Source: Heterocephalus glaber
Taxonomy: Eukaryota; Chordata; Mammalia; Rodentia; Bathyergidae
Length of the DNA stretch: 64,000 nt
Assembly (NCBI RefSeq): GCF_000247695.1
Contig: NW_004624743.1
Coordinates: 249,631 to 313,630 of the forward strand
Direction: 5' to 3'
The position numbers and the translations under genes were made by a program. Of this stretch, positions 1-15,929 are shown one piece after another (positions within the stretch are counted from its first letter, which is position 1; each line of letters begins with the position of its first letter). The notes below the pieces were generated by a model. The model was not told the DNA's origin and ran no database searches. It was given only the letters and a program-made list of their open reading frames with translations.

Positions 1-640
1 AAAAAAAAAAAAAATGGCCTCCTTCAGGTTATGTCTCTGCTATTATCATAGACAACTTGTGCAGGAGTGTGCAGATCTAAGTCAATTACTCTCAGCAAGA
101 TAGCAGCTGTCCTCTGAGGTTCAGGCTGATTACTGCCTGCAAGGCCCACATTGAGATCTGTGACCTTCTGCTGGGTTGAACTCTGCAAGGTTCTACTGCA
201 GGTTCCACCTGTCCTTCCCCTGAAGATAGTCCAGGTTCTGATGGGAGGTGGTGATTCTGCCATCTTACCAACTAGGGTGGTCTGCTGTCCTTTCATTGCT
301 GAGATTTTCTTTACTTTTTCAGTGGGCTTCAATTTTCATCTAGGAGCCTCAGAGAGGCCCTCTTTCTGTTGTGCACTTCTGCTTTATTTTCTGGAGCTCA
401 GAACAATGTCCTTTCTGACCCCCTGCCCCTCTGTGGTGTGGATCCAAGTGCTGACTTGCCTCAGTGGCCAGAGTTGGGGGGTGCATTGGAACCCTCGAGG
501 CTCCACTCCTCTGTGCCGAAGGGACGGGGCCACTGGACAGCCTGCTTGCTGCTCAGGATCTCCGCTCCTCGGCCCCTATGTGTTTTTATTGAACCTTCTT
601 TCATTTTCATCCAGTTTCTTCCAGTGCAAATAGGGCTGGA
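1..640. other. Unassigned GC-richer segment after an A-run
   Basis: The window opens with a run of 14 A (1-14), which may be the tail of an element lying outside the window. The following 640 bases are richer in G+C than most of the window and are open for about 100 codons on the minus strand (24-332) and 160 codons on the plus strand (151-633). I recognise no protein family in either frame. It lies just outside the duplicated block that starts near 650, and has no counterpart upstream of the second copy (18490). It could be a retroposed transcript or an L1/ERV 5' region, but I cannot assign it. Confidence 0.3.
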
Positions 641-991
641 AATAAAATAATATATATGACTAAATTATACCCACCCATGTGCTGAGCTACAGCATTGATA
701 CCAAAGGTGCCATGGCCAACCAGAGCAGGACAGCCCAGGAAGGTCCCCATGAACCCCTGGTCCTCCCAAAGGCAGCCTGGAGAGACCTCAGGGCCCCACA
801 GTGCTCGGTCCTCAGCTTGGCCTCAGGCCAGGCCATGTCCCTGGTGACTGCCCCCTCCCATCGGTCTCAGTGGACATTCCCCAGGGACACGGCCATCCTG
901 AGACTCAGTCTGCAGCTACAGGGGCACAGATTCCTGGTTGCTGCTCAGTCTCCTGGAGGTCTCTGAAATTCCAAGTGGGAATGACAGGTGA

Positions 992-4353
<3,362 letters not shown>

Positions 4354-4369
4354 AAAAAAGTTAAACAGG
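4354..4369 (+). repeat. 3' target-site duplication of NAA40 retrocopy
   Basis: The 16-mer aaaaaagttaaacagg matches 15 of 16 bases with 1019-1034. It overlaps the end of the poly(A) run, so the exact boundary within the A-run is ambiguous by a few bases. Confidence 0.85.
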
Positions 4370-6330
4370 AAAGTTGCATTGTTCATTAAGACTGCAGGAG
4401 AGCCATGACTGTCGGCTTACCTTCACAGTGACTCTGTGGAGAGGCTCTGAGAGTGCTGACTGGATCTGGGGGTGGTGTGATTGCTCCACTGATGTTCACA
4501 CCTGGAAGTTTTGTTAGGAGCTAGGGTCAGGTTGGAGGTGGCATGGGAGATGGGTCTTTAAGGTGGTATCTCCTGCTCACAGCCTTCTGAACCCACTGCC
4601 TCCTCAATGCCATGAATTGAGCAGTTTTGTTTCTCCTGGCCCTTCTGCTATGAGACCCCTGTCTTGAAGTCAGCTGCCCATCAAATGAAACCAAGAGTCA
4701 AATTAAACCTCTCTGCTCTAGGCTGTGCAGGTCAGGTATTTTGCTCAGCAACTTGAAAGCATACCAGCACAACAGGTAAGTAAAGCAGTGAGTTTTTCCA
4801 CATAGGGACGTAATAAAAGGTAATGACCCTAACATTTTAAGATTTATTAAATGGGAGGAGAAATTCTGGCATATGCTTAAGAGAACTTAGTGTGCAAAAC
4901 AGAATGGAAGGTGGGTGTGGGGCTAAGTTGCTGTACTTCCCATATCCCTGTGTACAGACACCCTGGGCTGTGAAGCACACCCAAGAGACAGCAACTGGGA
5001 GCTAATCAAGATGCTGCCCTCTACAGCAGGTGGGAGGTGGTGTCGGCAGAAGTGCTGAGCACAGCATACTGCACATGGTCTCCATGGATTCAAGTGAAAT
5101 TTGAAGAAAAAGCTACATTTAGAGTTCAAATTCACAGTAAGCATAGTAGACAGTGCATTTCTTCCTTCTTGCTTGGATTTTCTTTTGCTTTTGATTGGTT
5201 TATTTTCTTCCATGAGTAATGACTCATTCTCTGGACCTTTGTAATCTTACTACTGTCATCTGGATCCTATTTTACCTTCCCTCATTATAGACAAATACTT
5301 GGAAATTATTAAGATTATTTCACTATGCAAATATGTAATGGGGCTTATGGTAAAAGAAAACTCAGACTGGTTAAAATTATCCATGTATGAAATAATCACT
5401 TAATCTTTAAAGTTTAAAAGCACACTTTGGGTAGGATGCAGGTAACTACATGAATAGAAGCTGTGTCCAATTTGTATTTAAATCCAACTGGTGCTTTGTG
5501 TTCTTAATTTTTACAAGTTATTTATTTTTTATTTTCTGTGAAGAAATCAGAGTTTCAGTGACAATAATAATATCTACTTTAGTGACCTGGAAAAGCTTTA
5601 ATGAGAAGCAAAGAGGTATAACTTACAAAAACACTTTGAATTCTATAGCACTGGAAAAGCAGAGTGGAAAGCAAGCATCTTTGTACTTGTGATGGTAATG
5701 GTACTGAAGAGGACAGAGACATTAGTGGGACACTCTAAATCCCCACCACTGTCTCGTGCTGTCCTTGCCCAAGTCGTGCTCTGAGTGTGCGTGGTGTGTG
5801 TTCCCAGGGGCATCCTGTAGGCATCCACATTCGTGTCTCTGCACACTCAGAGAGACCTGAGCAGCCCGAGTTGACCTTTCTAGAGGTCAAGGCTAGAATT
5901 AGATCAACGTTTGAGCCTGGACTTTATCTGGTGATGTATACAATGGAGATGAATAAAAATTCTCAAAAAGAAATCAAGGGACTGACTTTGTAATGACATT
6001 TTATGTATCCATGAGATGTCTTTTCATCACTTACCTGCTTTTGTATTAATGCTAATGTGTCCCTGTGGAACTTCACATTTAGAGACACTCAAGCACAGAA
6101 AATTATTACTGGGTACTTTAAATTTGATCAACACTGAAACAGTTTTTTATACCATTCTAAATATTGAAAAAATATTATGTCATTATGCAATGAGGTCATT
6201 TATTCCTAAGCAAGGAGAGTAATCTGGAGCTCTTCAGTGCTTGCTCACCTTCATGAATCTGTGGTGGAAATGTTCACATACAAGGGGACCCAGGAGAGCT
6301 CCCCACGCACTGTGAGAACTCTCTTCACCA
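4370..6330. other. Copy-A-specific intergenic segment, no gene seen
   Basis: About 1.6-1.9 kb that has no obvious counterpart in copy B, where the matching flanks are only about 250 bases apart (18850-19100). The part at 4390-4770 ends in aaattaaacc...ggtattttgctcagcaac, which resembles the 3' end of a dispersed repeat I cannot name. The rest is AT-rich with only short open frames. Confidence 0.4.
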
Positions 6331-8839
6331 ACTCCCCTCTGCCACCTGAGATTCTACAGAACTCGCTCCACAATGCGGTGAATCCAAGTGCACTGAGGTC
6401 AGTGCAGAACATCTCTCAGTGGTGGACACTCAGGTATGACCAGGTTTGTGTAAGGACTGTGGTGGCTTTCCAGAATCGATGACACCAAAGCCTTGCCAGT
6501 AAGACTGACTTTGTTCTCAGGGTTAGAGAGCTTAGACCTCCACCAGGCAGGTGGGTGAGTGTATGGTCACTCGGCTCAGGAGCATTTGGGTTTCAGGCAT
6601 CAGGAGAAGAGAAAACTGATGGAGATTTCTGAAAAACCAGTGAGACTGTGCCATAAACTTGAGAAATATGTGTTTATTTATTTAGTATTTAAGTGTTTGA
6701 CAATTTACTTCATTCAGAGGGTCTTGAAAGTTGAACCAGCAATTTCTGAGAAAACTACCTGTAAAGCAAAATTTAGGGGGATTTTGGGTGAATTCAGAGT
6801 CTTGCTCCACCTCTGAAAATGATCAGAACAGATGCAGTGAAAGCCTCATTGATGTGTAACATCCCACTCTGAGAATCCTCTGATCAACAGGGAGCAGAGT
6901 TGGGGTGTCTGTGCTGCAGTTGAAACTGCATGGTGTAGACTCTGGGGGACGCTGCTCCTTGGTTCCCAGCTCTATCACTTGGTCCCTCTGTGGGCATCTG
7001 TGACTCAAGGGTCTGTGCTTCTCTTAATTCCTGCTTGGACAAGGATGTTACATAGGGGAAATATACATATTTTATTAATATGAGAATGCTAAGAAATACC
7101 TTAAAGAGTGTCTCATTTTCTACTCTAAATAGAAAGAGTAAAAAGAGGTCTATGCAATGAACTGATGCACTTTGACTTCATATGGTAACAGAGAATTCAT
7201 TTTTACATGTGGGTTGCACATGTACCTGACTGACACTGCAGATTGTAAAGCTGTTTCTCTGTAAACAAATTCTCCTTCTAGGGCCATCTCATCACTTGGA
7301 ATAAGGCACAAATTTTCATTTTCTTTTGTCCAAACAACATTTTTCTAGTAAGATTTTATATTTGTTTCAGGTTCAAGTGGAACACCAGTAAAACCAGGTG
7401 ATAAATGATACTCAACAAGATGCCAAAGTATTAAACACTAAAATAATTTTACCTGAGTCTTGGTGATTTTCACACCCTTTCTCAATCCTATATCATCTGT
7501 AGCAAATTAATATTTCAATGAGTTTTTCTTCTTTTCTTCTTGTTTTTCATTATTACAACGTGGACTCACCTTTTTTCAGGATCAGCATTTGAAGATATTA
7601 GAAAAATAATCAGACTTCTAAAACATGTTGAAATACATTTGTATTTATTTGCACAAATATATATTCTTATGTGTTTCAACATATATACTTAAGTAGTGGG
7701 ACATGTGTGCAAGGAATTATTCTTATACACAGAATCTGTATATATTTCATGTGTGTGTACACCTTCATAACTAGCTAGGACAGTGCACTTACCATCTCTG
7801 CATGTCAGTTTTCTCATCTGTAAAATCTCATGGGATATGTCACCCTGAAGGGACTACTGTTGGGGTTAAATCCAACACAGTCCTGGACAGACCCTGTCAC
7901 ACTCCTGGGGACAGCGTGTGAGGGCAGTCAGTAAAGTCCCTCCCTCCATCTCTTCTCTCAGGCAGGACAGAGTCCTGACCCAAAGTCTCTGCTTCTTTGC
8001 TGCCTGCCTCTGTCCTCTGAGTGTTCCTGTCCACTCTCTCCTTCAGTGTAAATGTTGGTACTGCTGATGTCCACATTAAACTAATTGAAGGGCATATAAG
8101 AAAATCAAAGTAAGTGGAAATGTTCAAAATTTGGTTCATATATAGAGAGAGCTTTGTTTTTGTATGAAAAGATTCTTTTGCACTATTGAAACAAATACTG
8201 GATGCCCAAGTCATATTGAAACAAATGCTGGATGCTCCAGTGTCAGGATCATGAATTTTAAGTGCACAACACAATATGCTGCTATATTGTGACTCTTGCC
8301 CACTTGGGTGTGGAGGAGCAGAGAGAGATGCTGACCAGTGCTCCTGAGGTACAGTGCCACATACCAGATCTAAGGTGGCATTTGATTTTCAGTCCTGTGC
8401 TCCTTTTCCAGCTGTGAAGTCAGGGTAACTGACCATCTGATGGACAGTGTGTCACTGACAGGACTGTTTCAGCAACAGGGGACAGAAGTTGCTGTAGTGT
8501 CCAGTGCATTAGTAATTTCCAATATCCTACTTTCTTATGCTGAATTGAAATTTCTTATGTAAATTAAACATGATTGCATCAGTCTACTCTGATATTAATT
8601 CCAATCAAATTTATAAAAATAATATATTCTAATACTTTTTTGCAAATTTCCACTTATTAAACAATGATGAAAGATAAATTTTTCCAACATGCCTCAAGAT
8701 AATACCTTATTTACATTAAAATATATATTGTGAATCTACTTTTAGAATAACTTTATACATTTAAGAGAGTTTTAGTTTGGGTTAAGATACTTAGGAAAAT
8801 TTTGTTATTTTAATCATTTCCATGTGCATAGTTCTGCAG

Positions 8840-9500
8840 AACTAAGTTCATTCATACCATTGTGTATTTATTACCTCCATACATTTCCAGAAATATTCTA
8901 TCTTTCTGAACTGCAAGTGTACAATCACTAAATAACACCTCTCCTTCTCTGTACCCCCGGCCCCTGAAGACCCCCATCTCACCATCTAGCTCAGATTTTG
9001 ACCAGGGTAGTCCTTCATGATGTGAATTTAGGCAATATTTGTCCTTTTGTGTTTGGCTTATTTCACTTGGGACAATGTTATCAGTGTTTATCTGTCTTAT
9101 AGCATGTGTCAATAATTGTTCCCTTTGAAAAGCTAACTATTCCACTGCATACACATGCCCCATTTGGTTTATGCATTCATCAGTGGATTAGCAATGAAGT
9201 TGTTTCTGCCTTGTGCACACTGTGAATTATGCTCATTGAAAATGGCTATAAAAATAGCTGTAATACATATCTAGACATGGAGTACTAGATTGTATTCAAA
9301 TTCTTTTCCATTTTTTGAATAATCACTATACTATTTTGCACAGTGACAGTACTAGTTCTAGTTCTCACAAAAACGGACAAAGATTTTCAATTTTTTTTAT
9401 GTCTTTGTCAAGAACTATTTTCTGCTTTATTTGGTTCTTTAATGAGGACTTTCCTGCTGAATGTGTAATGGTGTCCCCTTGCAATTCTGACATACATTTC
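8840..9500 (-). mobile_element. Old antisense LINE-1 3' fragment (shared by both copies)
   Basis: The plus strand carries the familiar complement of the L1 3' region (tggcttatttcacttgg..., gcatgtgtcaataattg..., atgcattcatcagtgga...). The same fragment in the same orientation is at 21650-22400 in copy B, so it predates the duplication. Confidence 0.65.
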
Positions 9501-10194
9501 TCAGATGATTGCTCATGCTGAACGCCTTTCAGTGTGCCTGGTATTCATTTGGATGTGGAGGAAGGAGTCAGAGGGGAACAGTGATGGTCAGCACTGTAAA
9601 TAAGAAGTGTGAATCACTGCCACCTCATACAGAGGTGCATGACAAGAAGAACACTATCTAGTTATCTGAACCGAAGAGTCTTATAGTGATATCTGACCCA
9701 AAGCAAGTTAGACAGGGGAGTTTTGGGGCAAAGACTACCAAAAATGATATGTATTTCATTAAAATGAGTGCTTTTCCTGTGAAATATTAAGAATGTCTGA
9801 AAAATAAATAGTTAAGAATAAAATTGTATGTGAGTGTATTAAACTTTATTCATAATATAAACCAGACTAAAATGTGAACTTTTACAAGTATTTTAAAGCA
9901 TATATTTTGAACATAAAAGAGAATTTGATGTTATGTAAGTCACTATGAGGCAGTGAAGCATTCATACCACTTGCAGTTTTACTGAACTATAATTGTTCTG
10001 TGAATTTTCATGTTTTTTATAAAACTCCTAAATCATACATAGTTGTTTCATAAAATAGTAAAGTCAGAATTAAAATGATGTTTACTTTTTCAAAATTGAT
10101 TCTTCATTTCAAAACATTAAAATTAATAAACAAATCACAATCTAACTATAGTAGGAAATTTGGCAAAGTTCATAATGATCTTTACCTATTGATT

Positions 10195-10211
10195 GTTGCA
10201 TCACTTTTTAG
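10195..10211 (+). promoter_or_regulatory. Putative 3' splice site upstream of OR2L gene A
   Basis: The T-rich tract ending tcactttttag lies 21 bases before the ATG. OR genes normally have a 5' UTR intron whose acceptor is close to the start codon. The copy B gene has an aligned acceptor (gtcttcag, ending 22868), which supports it. No promoter or donor site could be placed. Confidence 0.45.
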
Positions 10212-10232
10212 AGTAAACCACACTAATATTCC

Positions 10233-11171
10233 ATGGAAAATCACAATGAGACCTCTACCGACTTCATCCTCCTGGGGCTGTTCCCCCCATCAAGGCTTGG
10301 CCTTTTCCTCTTCACTCTCACTGTCCCCACCTTCCTGATGGCCCTGGCTGGCAACCTGTGCATGGTCCTGCTCATCCTCCTGGATGCCCAGCTCCACACA
10401 CCCATGTACTTCCTGCTCAGCCAGCTCTCCCTCATGGACCTCATTTACATCTGCACCACTGTGCCCAAGATGGCTTCCGGTTTCCTCTTTGGAAACAAGT
10501 CCATCTCCTTCATTGGATGTGGGGTGCAGAGTTTCTTCTTCCTGACCTTAGCAGGTTCAGAAGGACTGCTCCTGATGTCTATGGCCTATGACCGTTATGT
10601 GGCTATTTGCTTCCCTCTGCATTACCCCATCCGCATGAGTAGCAGAGTGTGTGTGCTGATGATCCTGGGATCCTGGGCAATGGGTGCTGTCAACTCCTGT
10701 GCTCACACAGTCTACATCCTCCGTATCCCTTACTGCAGGTCCAGGGCCATCAATCATTTCTTCTGCGATGTCCCAGCCATGCTGACTCTGGCCTGTAGGG
10801 CAACTAGAATCCATGAGTACGCTGTTTTTCTGAGCACCACCATCTTTCTCCTGTTCCCTTCCCTTGTTATCTTGGGTTCCTATGGGAAAGTGCTTCTTGC
10901 TGTCTACTGCATGAGCTCACGGGAAGGCAGGAAGAAAGCCTATTCCACCTGCAGTGCCCACCTCACTGTGGTGACTTTCTACATTGCACCCTTTGCTTAT
11001 ACTTATCTCCGCCCAAAGTCCTTCCGGTCTCCAGCAGAGGACAAGGTGGTGGCTGTCTTCTACACCGTCCTCACCCCAGTGCTCAACCCTGTGATCTACA
11101 GCCTGAGGAACAAGGAGGTGCTGGGGGCCCTGAGGAGAGTGACTCAGAAAATCTACTCTCTGAAAATGTAG
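10233..11171 (+). CDS. Olfactory receptor, OR2L family, copy A (intact)
   Basis: A single-exon class II (tetrapod-type) odorant receptor of 312 residues, the usual length for OR2L. It is a seven-helix G-protein-coupled receptor expected in the cilia membrane of olfactory neurons, coupling to G-olf. Visible landmarks: N-glycosylation site NET at 5-7; LHTPMYF at 54-60; MAYDRYVAIC at 117-126 (end of TM3); Cys96 and Cys178 (conserved disulfide), with Cys168 and Cys188 as the second loop pair; KAYSTCSAHL at 235-244 (TM6 start); NPVIYSLRN at 285-293 (TM7). The start is chosen at ATG 10233 because MENxNxTSTDFILLGLFPPS is the family N-terminus. The gene is clean: no stops, all key motifs present. It shares 272 of 312 residues by my count with the copy B gene. 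The ligand is unknown. Confidence 0.95.
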   Translation: MENHNETSTDFILLGLFPPSRLGLFLFTLTVPTFLMALAGNLCMVLLILLDAQLHTPMYFLLSQLSLMDLIYICTTVPKMASGFLFGNKSISFIGCGVQSFFFLTLAGSEGLLLMSMAYDRYVAICFPLHYPIRMSSRVCVLMILGSWAMGAVNSCAHTVYILRIPYCRSRAINHFFCDVPAMLTLACRATRIHEYAVFLSTTIFLLFPSLVILGSYGKVLLAVYCMSSREGRKKAYSTCSAHLTVVTFYIAPFAYTYLRPKSFRSPAEDKVVAVFYTVLTPVLNPVIYSLRNKEVLGALRRVTQKIYSLKM

Positions 11172-12529
11172 GTAAATGTTTTCCTCAGTATGTTCATGAG
11201 TGGATTTCACATGAAAAATATTTAATGCTAAGGTCTCAGGAAATAAATTGGTATTTAAATCTTTAAAATTTGTTACTATAATTATTCTAGTAATATAAGT
11301 ATTCTATTAGTATAAATATTCTAGATCATCATGCTTCATCAACATTATGAACCTATATGGTTTATTAATGTGAGAACAATGTTTTATGAACATGGAGAAA
11401 TGAAATGGAAAATGTGGAAAACTTTGTGAACTCTAGGAATAGGATGTATGATCAAACAATTTTTTAAATGGCTAAATTTTAAAAATATTCATATTGCAGT
11501 AAAAAACACCTTGTCATAAACCCTGCTCAAATTCTCCTCCTCATTCAAATACACTCATCCCATCATTGTTGCCATTTTCTGAAGCAATTCCAGAAAGACT
11601 CTTTCTTTGCATTAGATGGGCTGTTTTGGCCACATTTATGTCCTGAATTGACTCAGAATGTTTACCTTTCCTGTTTATTTTGACTTTGGAGAAGAGCTTA
11701 AATGTGAATGGTGCCAGATCTGGTGAAGAAAGTGGAGGAAAACCCTGCCAGGTTTTAGGAGCCTGACTTCCCACTGGATGGTACTGGGCAGCAGAATTCT
11801 CTCTATTTTTCACCCTACCTCATGAATACAGTCAAGCAGAGGGCTTCCAGATCTGCTTCAGTACTGACAGTATCAATGCAATGTGTATTTGAAGCATGGG
11901 AGAGAATTTTGATGACAATTAATGACAATGTGTATTTAACTGTAATTATGTTTTAAAAATTTAAACATTTGTATTGTGGTCATCACTTATATTAACATAT
12001 TAATTGCACTTCTTTATATATTAAGCTTAATAAACTAGCCCAAATAACAAGAATATCTATAATGATCAGGTTTAACCAGAAACAAAGAAAGAATTTGCAT
12101 TAATTTAAACTAGGCAAAAAAAGACAAAGAAAAATCGGAGAGTTGCTGCTTCCCACTCTTCTCCAGGCACTTCCTAAGCACTCAGTACACTGTGGGGCAC
12201 ATAAATGCTCCCTACACTCCCAATGGAGAGGCAGTTTGATGGTTTTAGGGTAACTTCATTCTTGTTCCCTTTCATTGAAAAGAGTCAGTTCCACAATTTT
12301 TTCATTCTGACCAATTTTAAAATTTTGAAGACCCATTTTTCTCAATTTCTAAAGGCACTCGCTGCCTTCCTCTAAATCTACATTCTCCTTTCTCACTTTA
12401 TTTCTAGCAAATGATGAAAATGGAGTTTGGAATCCAGTATTATCAACTTCAATTCTTAACTAAAAGTGGAAAAATAAGTTCATTCAAATTCAAACAGGAA
12501 ACTGAATGCTGCCAATGCTTTTTATTGTT

Positions 12530-13745
12530 TTTATTTTAATGTAATACAAGTAGATATTAATAAATAAAATATAAAAATCATTTTATGAAAAAATAATTTT
12601 TATAACAAAAATGATTAAAGAATAAACATAGTAAATATACTGTATATCATATTTTTAAAAGAATATATTTTCATTTCCCAATCTATATCTTAGCTCATTT
12701 CCTAATAATATTATACCTTCTTTTTCACATAAATCATTTTAATTATTAGTAAAGCATCTCACACATGGTATGATTTGGAACAATGTCTTCCTCTTTCACC
12801 ATGTCTGCTATTTTATTTGGTCTTTACCTACATTTTCGGTTTCTTATACCAGAGAGACAATGTGATATTTACACTTGTGTGTTCAATTTATTTCACTTAA
12901 GAATATGTTCTCAAGGTGGATCCATGTGCCCAGAAATGTCTCATGCTTATCCTTCTTTATGACTGAATAGTACTCCATTATATAAAATAACCACATCTTT
13001 TTTATCCATTCATCAGTTGAAAGACATTTGCACTATTTCCAATTTTTAGCTATTGTAAATTGTGCCATGATAAACATGGGTGCACATATATCACTGTGGT
13101 TTGATGCTTTTAATTCTTTTGGGAAGGTAATCAGAAGGGGAATAGTGAAAAAAATGAAAGATGTAAGAATCAATCTAAAAAAGGCAGTAAAAGATCTTTA
13201 CATTGAAAATTACGGTACTCTAAAGTAGCAGATTGAAGGGGATATCAGAAAACGGAAAGACACCCCTTACTCCTGGGTAGGGAGAGCCAACATAGTGAAA
13301 ACGCCCATGCTGATAATATTGCTACTCAGATTTAATGCGATCCCAATCCAGATACCATTACCATACAGCACTAGAGAAATCATTCCTAAAATTCATTTGG
13401 AAAGAGAAGAGAGAGGCCTAGAAGAGCAAAAACAATTCTGGGCTACAAAGAAAGGCAGGGGGCATCACAATCCCTGATTTGAAATTATATAGAAGAGATT
13501 TTGTATTAAAAACAACGTGGTACTGGCAAAAAAAAAACAAAAACATGACAGAGCTGAGAGATCAATGGACCAGATTAGAAGATGAGGAAAGAATCCAAAG
13601 CACACTCTGCCACATTATCTTTGACAAAGGGGCCAAACACCTTCTCTGGAAGAAAGGTAGCCTCTTTCATAAATGGTGCTGGAAAAACTAGCTTTCTGCG
13701 AGCTGAAGACTAAAATGCGACCTAAGTCTCTGATGCTTTAAAGCC
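12530..13745 (-). mobile_element. Head-to-head LINE-1 with 5' inversion (twin-priming structure)
   Basis: From about 12750 to 13144 the sequence is the complement of the L1 3' region (ctgaatagtactccattat, atccattcatcagttgaaag). From about 13145 to 13745 it runs in the sense direction through the C-terminal part of L1 ORF2 (for example KDLYIENYGTL, RFNAIPIQIP, TTWYWQKKN, KWCWKN; with stops and frameshifts). The inverted part is the more 5' section of L1, and its L1-5' end faces the junction, as twin-primed reverse transcription predicts. The left boundary is imprecise. Two separate insertions meeting by chance is the alternative. Confidence 0.6.
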
Positions 13746-13749
13746 ATGA

Positions 13750-14620
13750 AGAATCACCAGGATGGAGCGGAATCTGGTCTCAAGATTCTACTGTAAGTGA
13801 TTCCCAGTGAAAATCTGAGACTGACTCCATGAAAGGCAATGATCCTCCCCACGTGGGTGTGAAATGGAGGCCCAGGACTGAGAGCTGAGGGCCTCGGAGC
13901 ACTGGTGATGTTTACCTCCACTGCATTCATTGTCCCTAGGATGGTGCCCTGTGTGGGTCAGAGCCGAATGCATGGACCCGTGAGGAAGGCAGGGTGCATA
14001 GGATGGAATGTGTGTGGTCAATTCAGCTGTGTTTTCTCTTTGAGACATTTCTCAAGAGAGTTCTGACACATAACTGGTAGTGACCATGTTGCACAAGTTG
14101 TGCTGACAAAGGAGTCTCACGAGCACTCTTTTCTCTGTGTGTGAAGGAGACAGGATATGTGTGACAAGTTTGGTTCAGGTATGGTGATTGGGGAAGTAAA
14201 CACTGCAGGTGGAAAAATGTGAAGTGACATGGTCTCTATTTCCCAGTGGGGGCAAAAAACTGACATTCACGTTCTGCCAGACATGGAGAAATAAGCATGA
14301 GAGAGCAGGGGGAGTGACAGAGAGTGGTCACGAAGAAGTCTGTGACCAAGAGGACCTGTCCTGGAGCAATGTGGCCCCCACCAGGCAGAAGAACAGAGGC
14401 TCTCGTCACTGCATGGGGCAGACTTTCCCTGTCTCTCACCTGAAATGCCCGAGGTCCCTCAGACATGCTGGCAGGAGGACTTCCCAGAGAGGATCCCAGT
14501 GCCAATTCTCATCTGTTCTCTCACTGGTGGAATCTGGAATTCATTATATTAATATGAGAGTACAGCCCTCTTTGTCTTCTTCTAATGTGAACTGAATCCC
14601 TTTCAGATGAAAATCTAAAA
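13750..14620. other. Unassigned, moderately GC-richer intergenic segment
   Basis: There are open frames of 86-128 codons (14209-14595 plus; 13788-14048 and 14236-14505 minus) but no recognisable domain, and the frames overlap on both strands as chance frames do. It might be unrecognised repeat sequence. I see no tRNA, SINE or exon signature in it. Confidence 0.3.
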
Positions 14621-14621
14621 T

Positions 14622-14836
14622 GGTAGCCAGGCTTGGGTGGCATATGCCCTTAAACCCACATCCTGGATAAACTGAGGCAGGACTTCCCCAAGTTCCAGGC
14701 TAGCCAGGCAATTTGATGAGACTGCATGAAACATAAAATTTTAGAAGTCCTGGAGATGTACCTCAGCTTGAGCTTGCTCACCTATTGTATGCAAGGTTCT
14801 GGGTTCAGTGCTCAACACTGTAAAAAGAAGAATAAA
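14622..14836 (+). mobile_element. B1-ID dimeric SINE (B1-dID-like)
   Basis: The left half (14622-14740) is a degenerate 7SL/B1 monomer (ccaggcttgggtggcatatgcc...aaactgaggcagg). The right half (14745-14830) is ID-like (cctggagatgtacctcagc...ggttctgggttcagtgctcaacac), ending in an A-rich tail. Dimers of this type are known from several non-murid rodent groups, which is why I lean towards such a host. Confidence 0.7.
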
Positions 14837-15755
14837 CACTACATATCACTCATATTTTTGATGTAAATGAAGTGAATGACATCAAAACATATGTAACATG
14901 GTGGTCACCAGGATTCCTGATTGGAAGAAAATGGGGAGAAGTATGTTAAATGATACAAATTTGCAGTTAGGTAGGATACATCAGTTAAGCTGTCTAAAGC
15001 ATAGTCAAAAATGATAGGTTATAATATTGTATTGCATAGTAATTTTTAGGGTTCATTTTGGTTGCTCATTATGCTCACACAGAAGCAGGAAGTATGGAAG
15101 GTGATATATAGAAGAATTTGTTACTATACTAATCTATTCTTTGTATATATCTAAATATGATAGTTTTCATCTTACATATGCAATAAAAAATAACAACGAA
15201 ATGCAGACAGCTTGAAATTGTGTCTGGAGTTATGTAACTAAAATCATGGTGATGAAATCACTTCCCTCAATGTGACATGCAATTCTCATAGCTAATCTGA
15301 CACTACATCTGTGTTTTCCTACCTGCAGTTCTCCACCTGATACTTTTTGCATATTTATGCTAAATGGAGTGCAGTTCCCTGAGGGAGTCCTCAGGTGTCA
15401 ACACTTCATGCATCAGATATGCAATTGCTTACATCCTCAGTATCTGACACTCTAGACTCTGAAAAGTTATGTGACTGGAAAAATCATGTTTTCTCCTTTC
15501 TCAAGATTATTAGAAGTATTTATAAGAAATCACCTGTGAGTTCACATCTTGAACTGTACCTTTTACTCTACTTATGTACATCCAAGATTTCACAATAATA
15601 AAATGTGATATTGCAGAGCCTTATAATCTTTCTTTTTACTATCATATTATGGACCCATTTATTTTTTCTCCTCATAAATTGCTGACTTTCTTTTTTTGTC
15701 ACTGGATGTTGTTTACTGATTACTTAATCTGTATTAAAACTATTTCCATGTTCCC

Positions 15756-15840
15756 GGGGATTTTGCTTAGTGGTTCTGCTGCCTGCCTTGCAAGCATAAG
15801 GTCCCAAGTTCAATCCCAGGTACAAAAAACAAAACAAAAC
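15756..15840 (+). mobile_element. ID SINE with perfect 15-bp target duplication
   Basis: A tRNA-derived ID element (ggggattttgcttagtgg...cttgcaagcataaggtccc...ttcaatcccagg) with an (AAAAC)n tail. It is flanked by an identical 15-mer, aaaactatttccatg, at 15736-15750 and 15841-15855. Both A- and B-box-like regions are visible. The clean duplication says it is one of the younger insertions in this window. Confidence 0.9.
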
Positions 15841-15929
15841 AAAACTATTTCCATGTCAAAGCATGTATTGGCCTACATAATCTCAATATGTACAGTGAAA
15901 GGAAAGACTATATCAAGGAAATAAGAAAT

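Noticed and set aside
10241..11210. Minus-strand and offset frames over the OR genes (also at 22840-23871 and 39190-39915)
   Set aside because: They are shadows of the OR coding frames and repeat in each paralogue for that reason alone.
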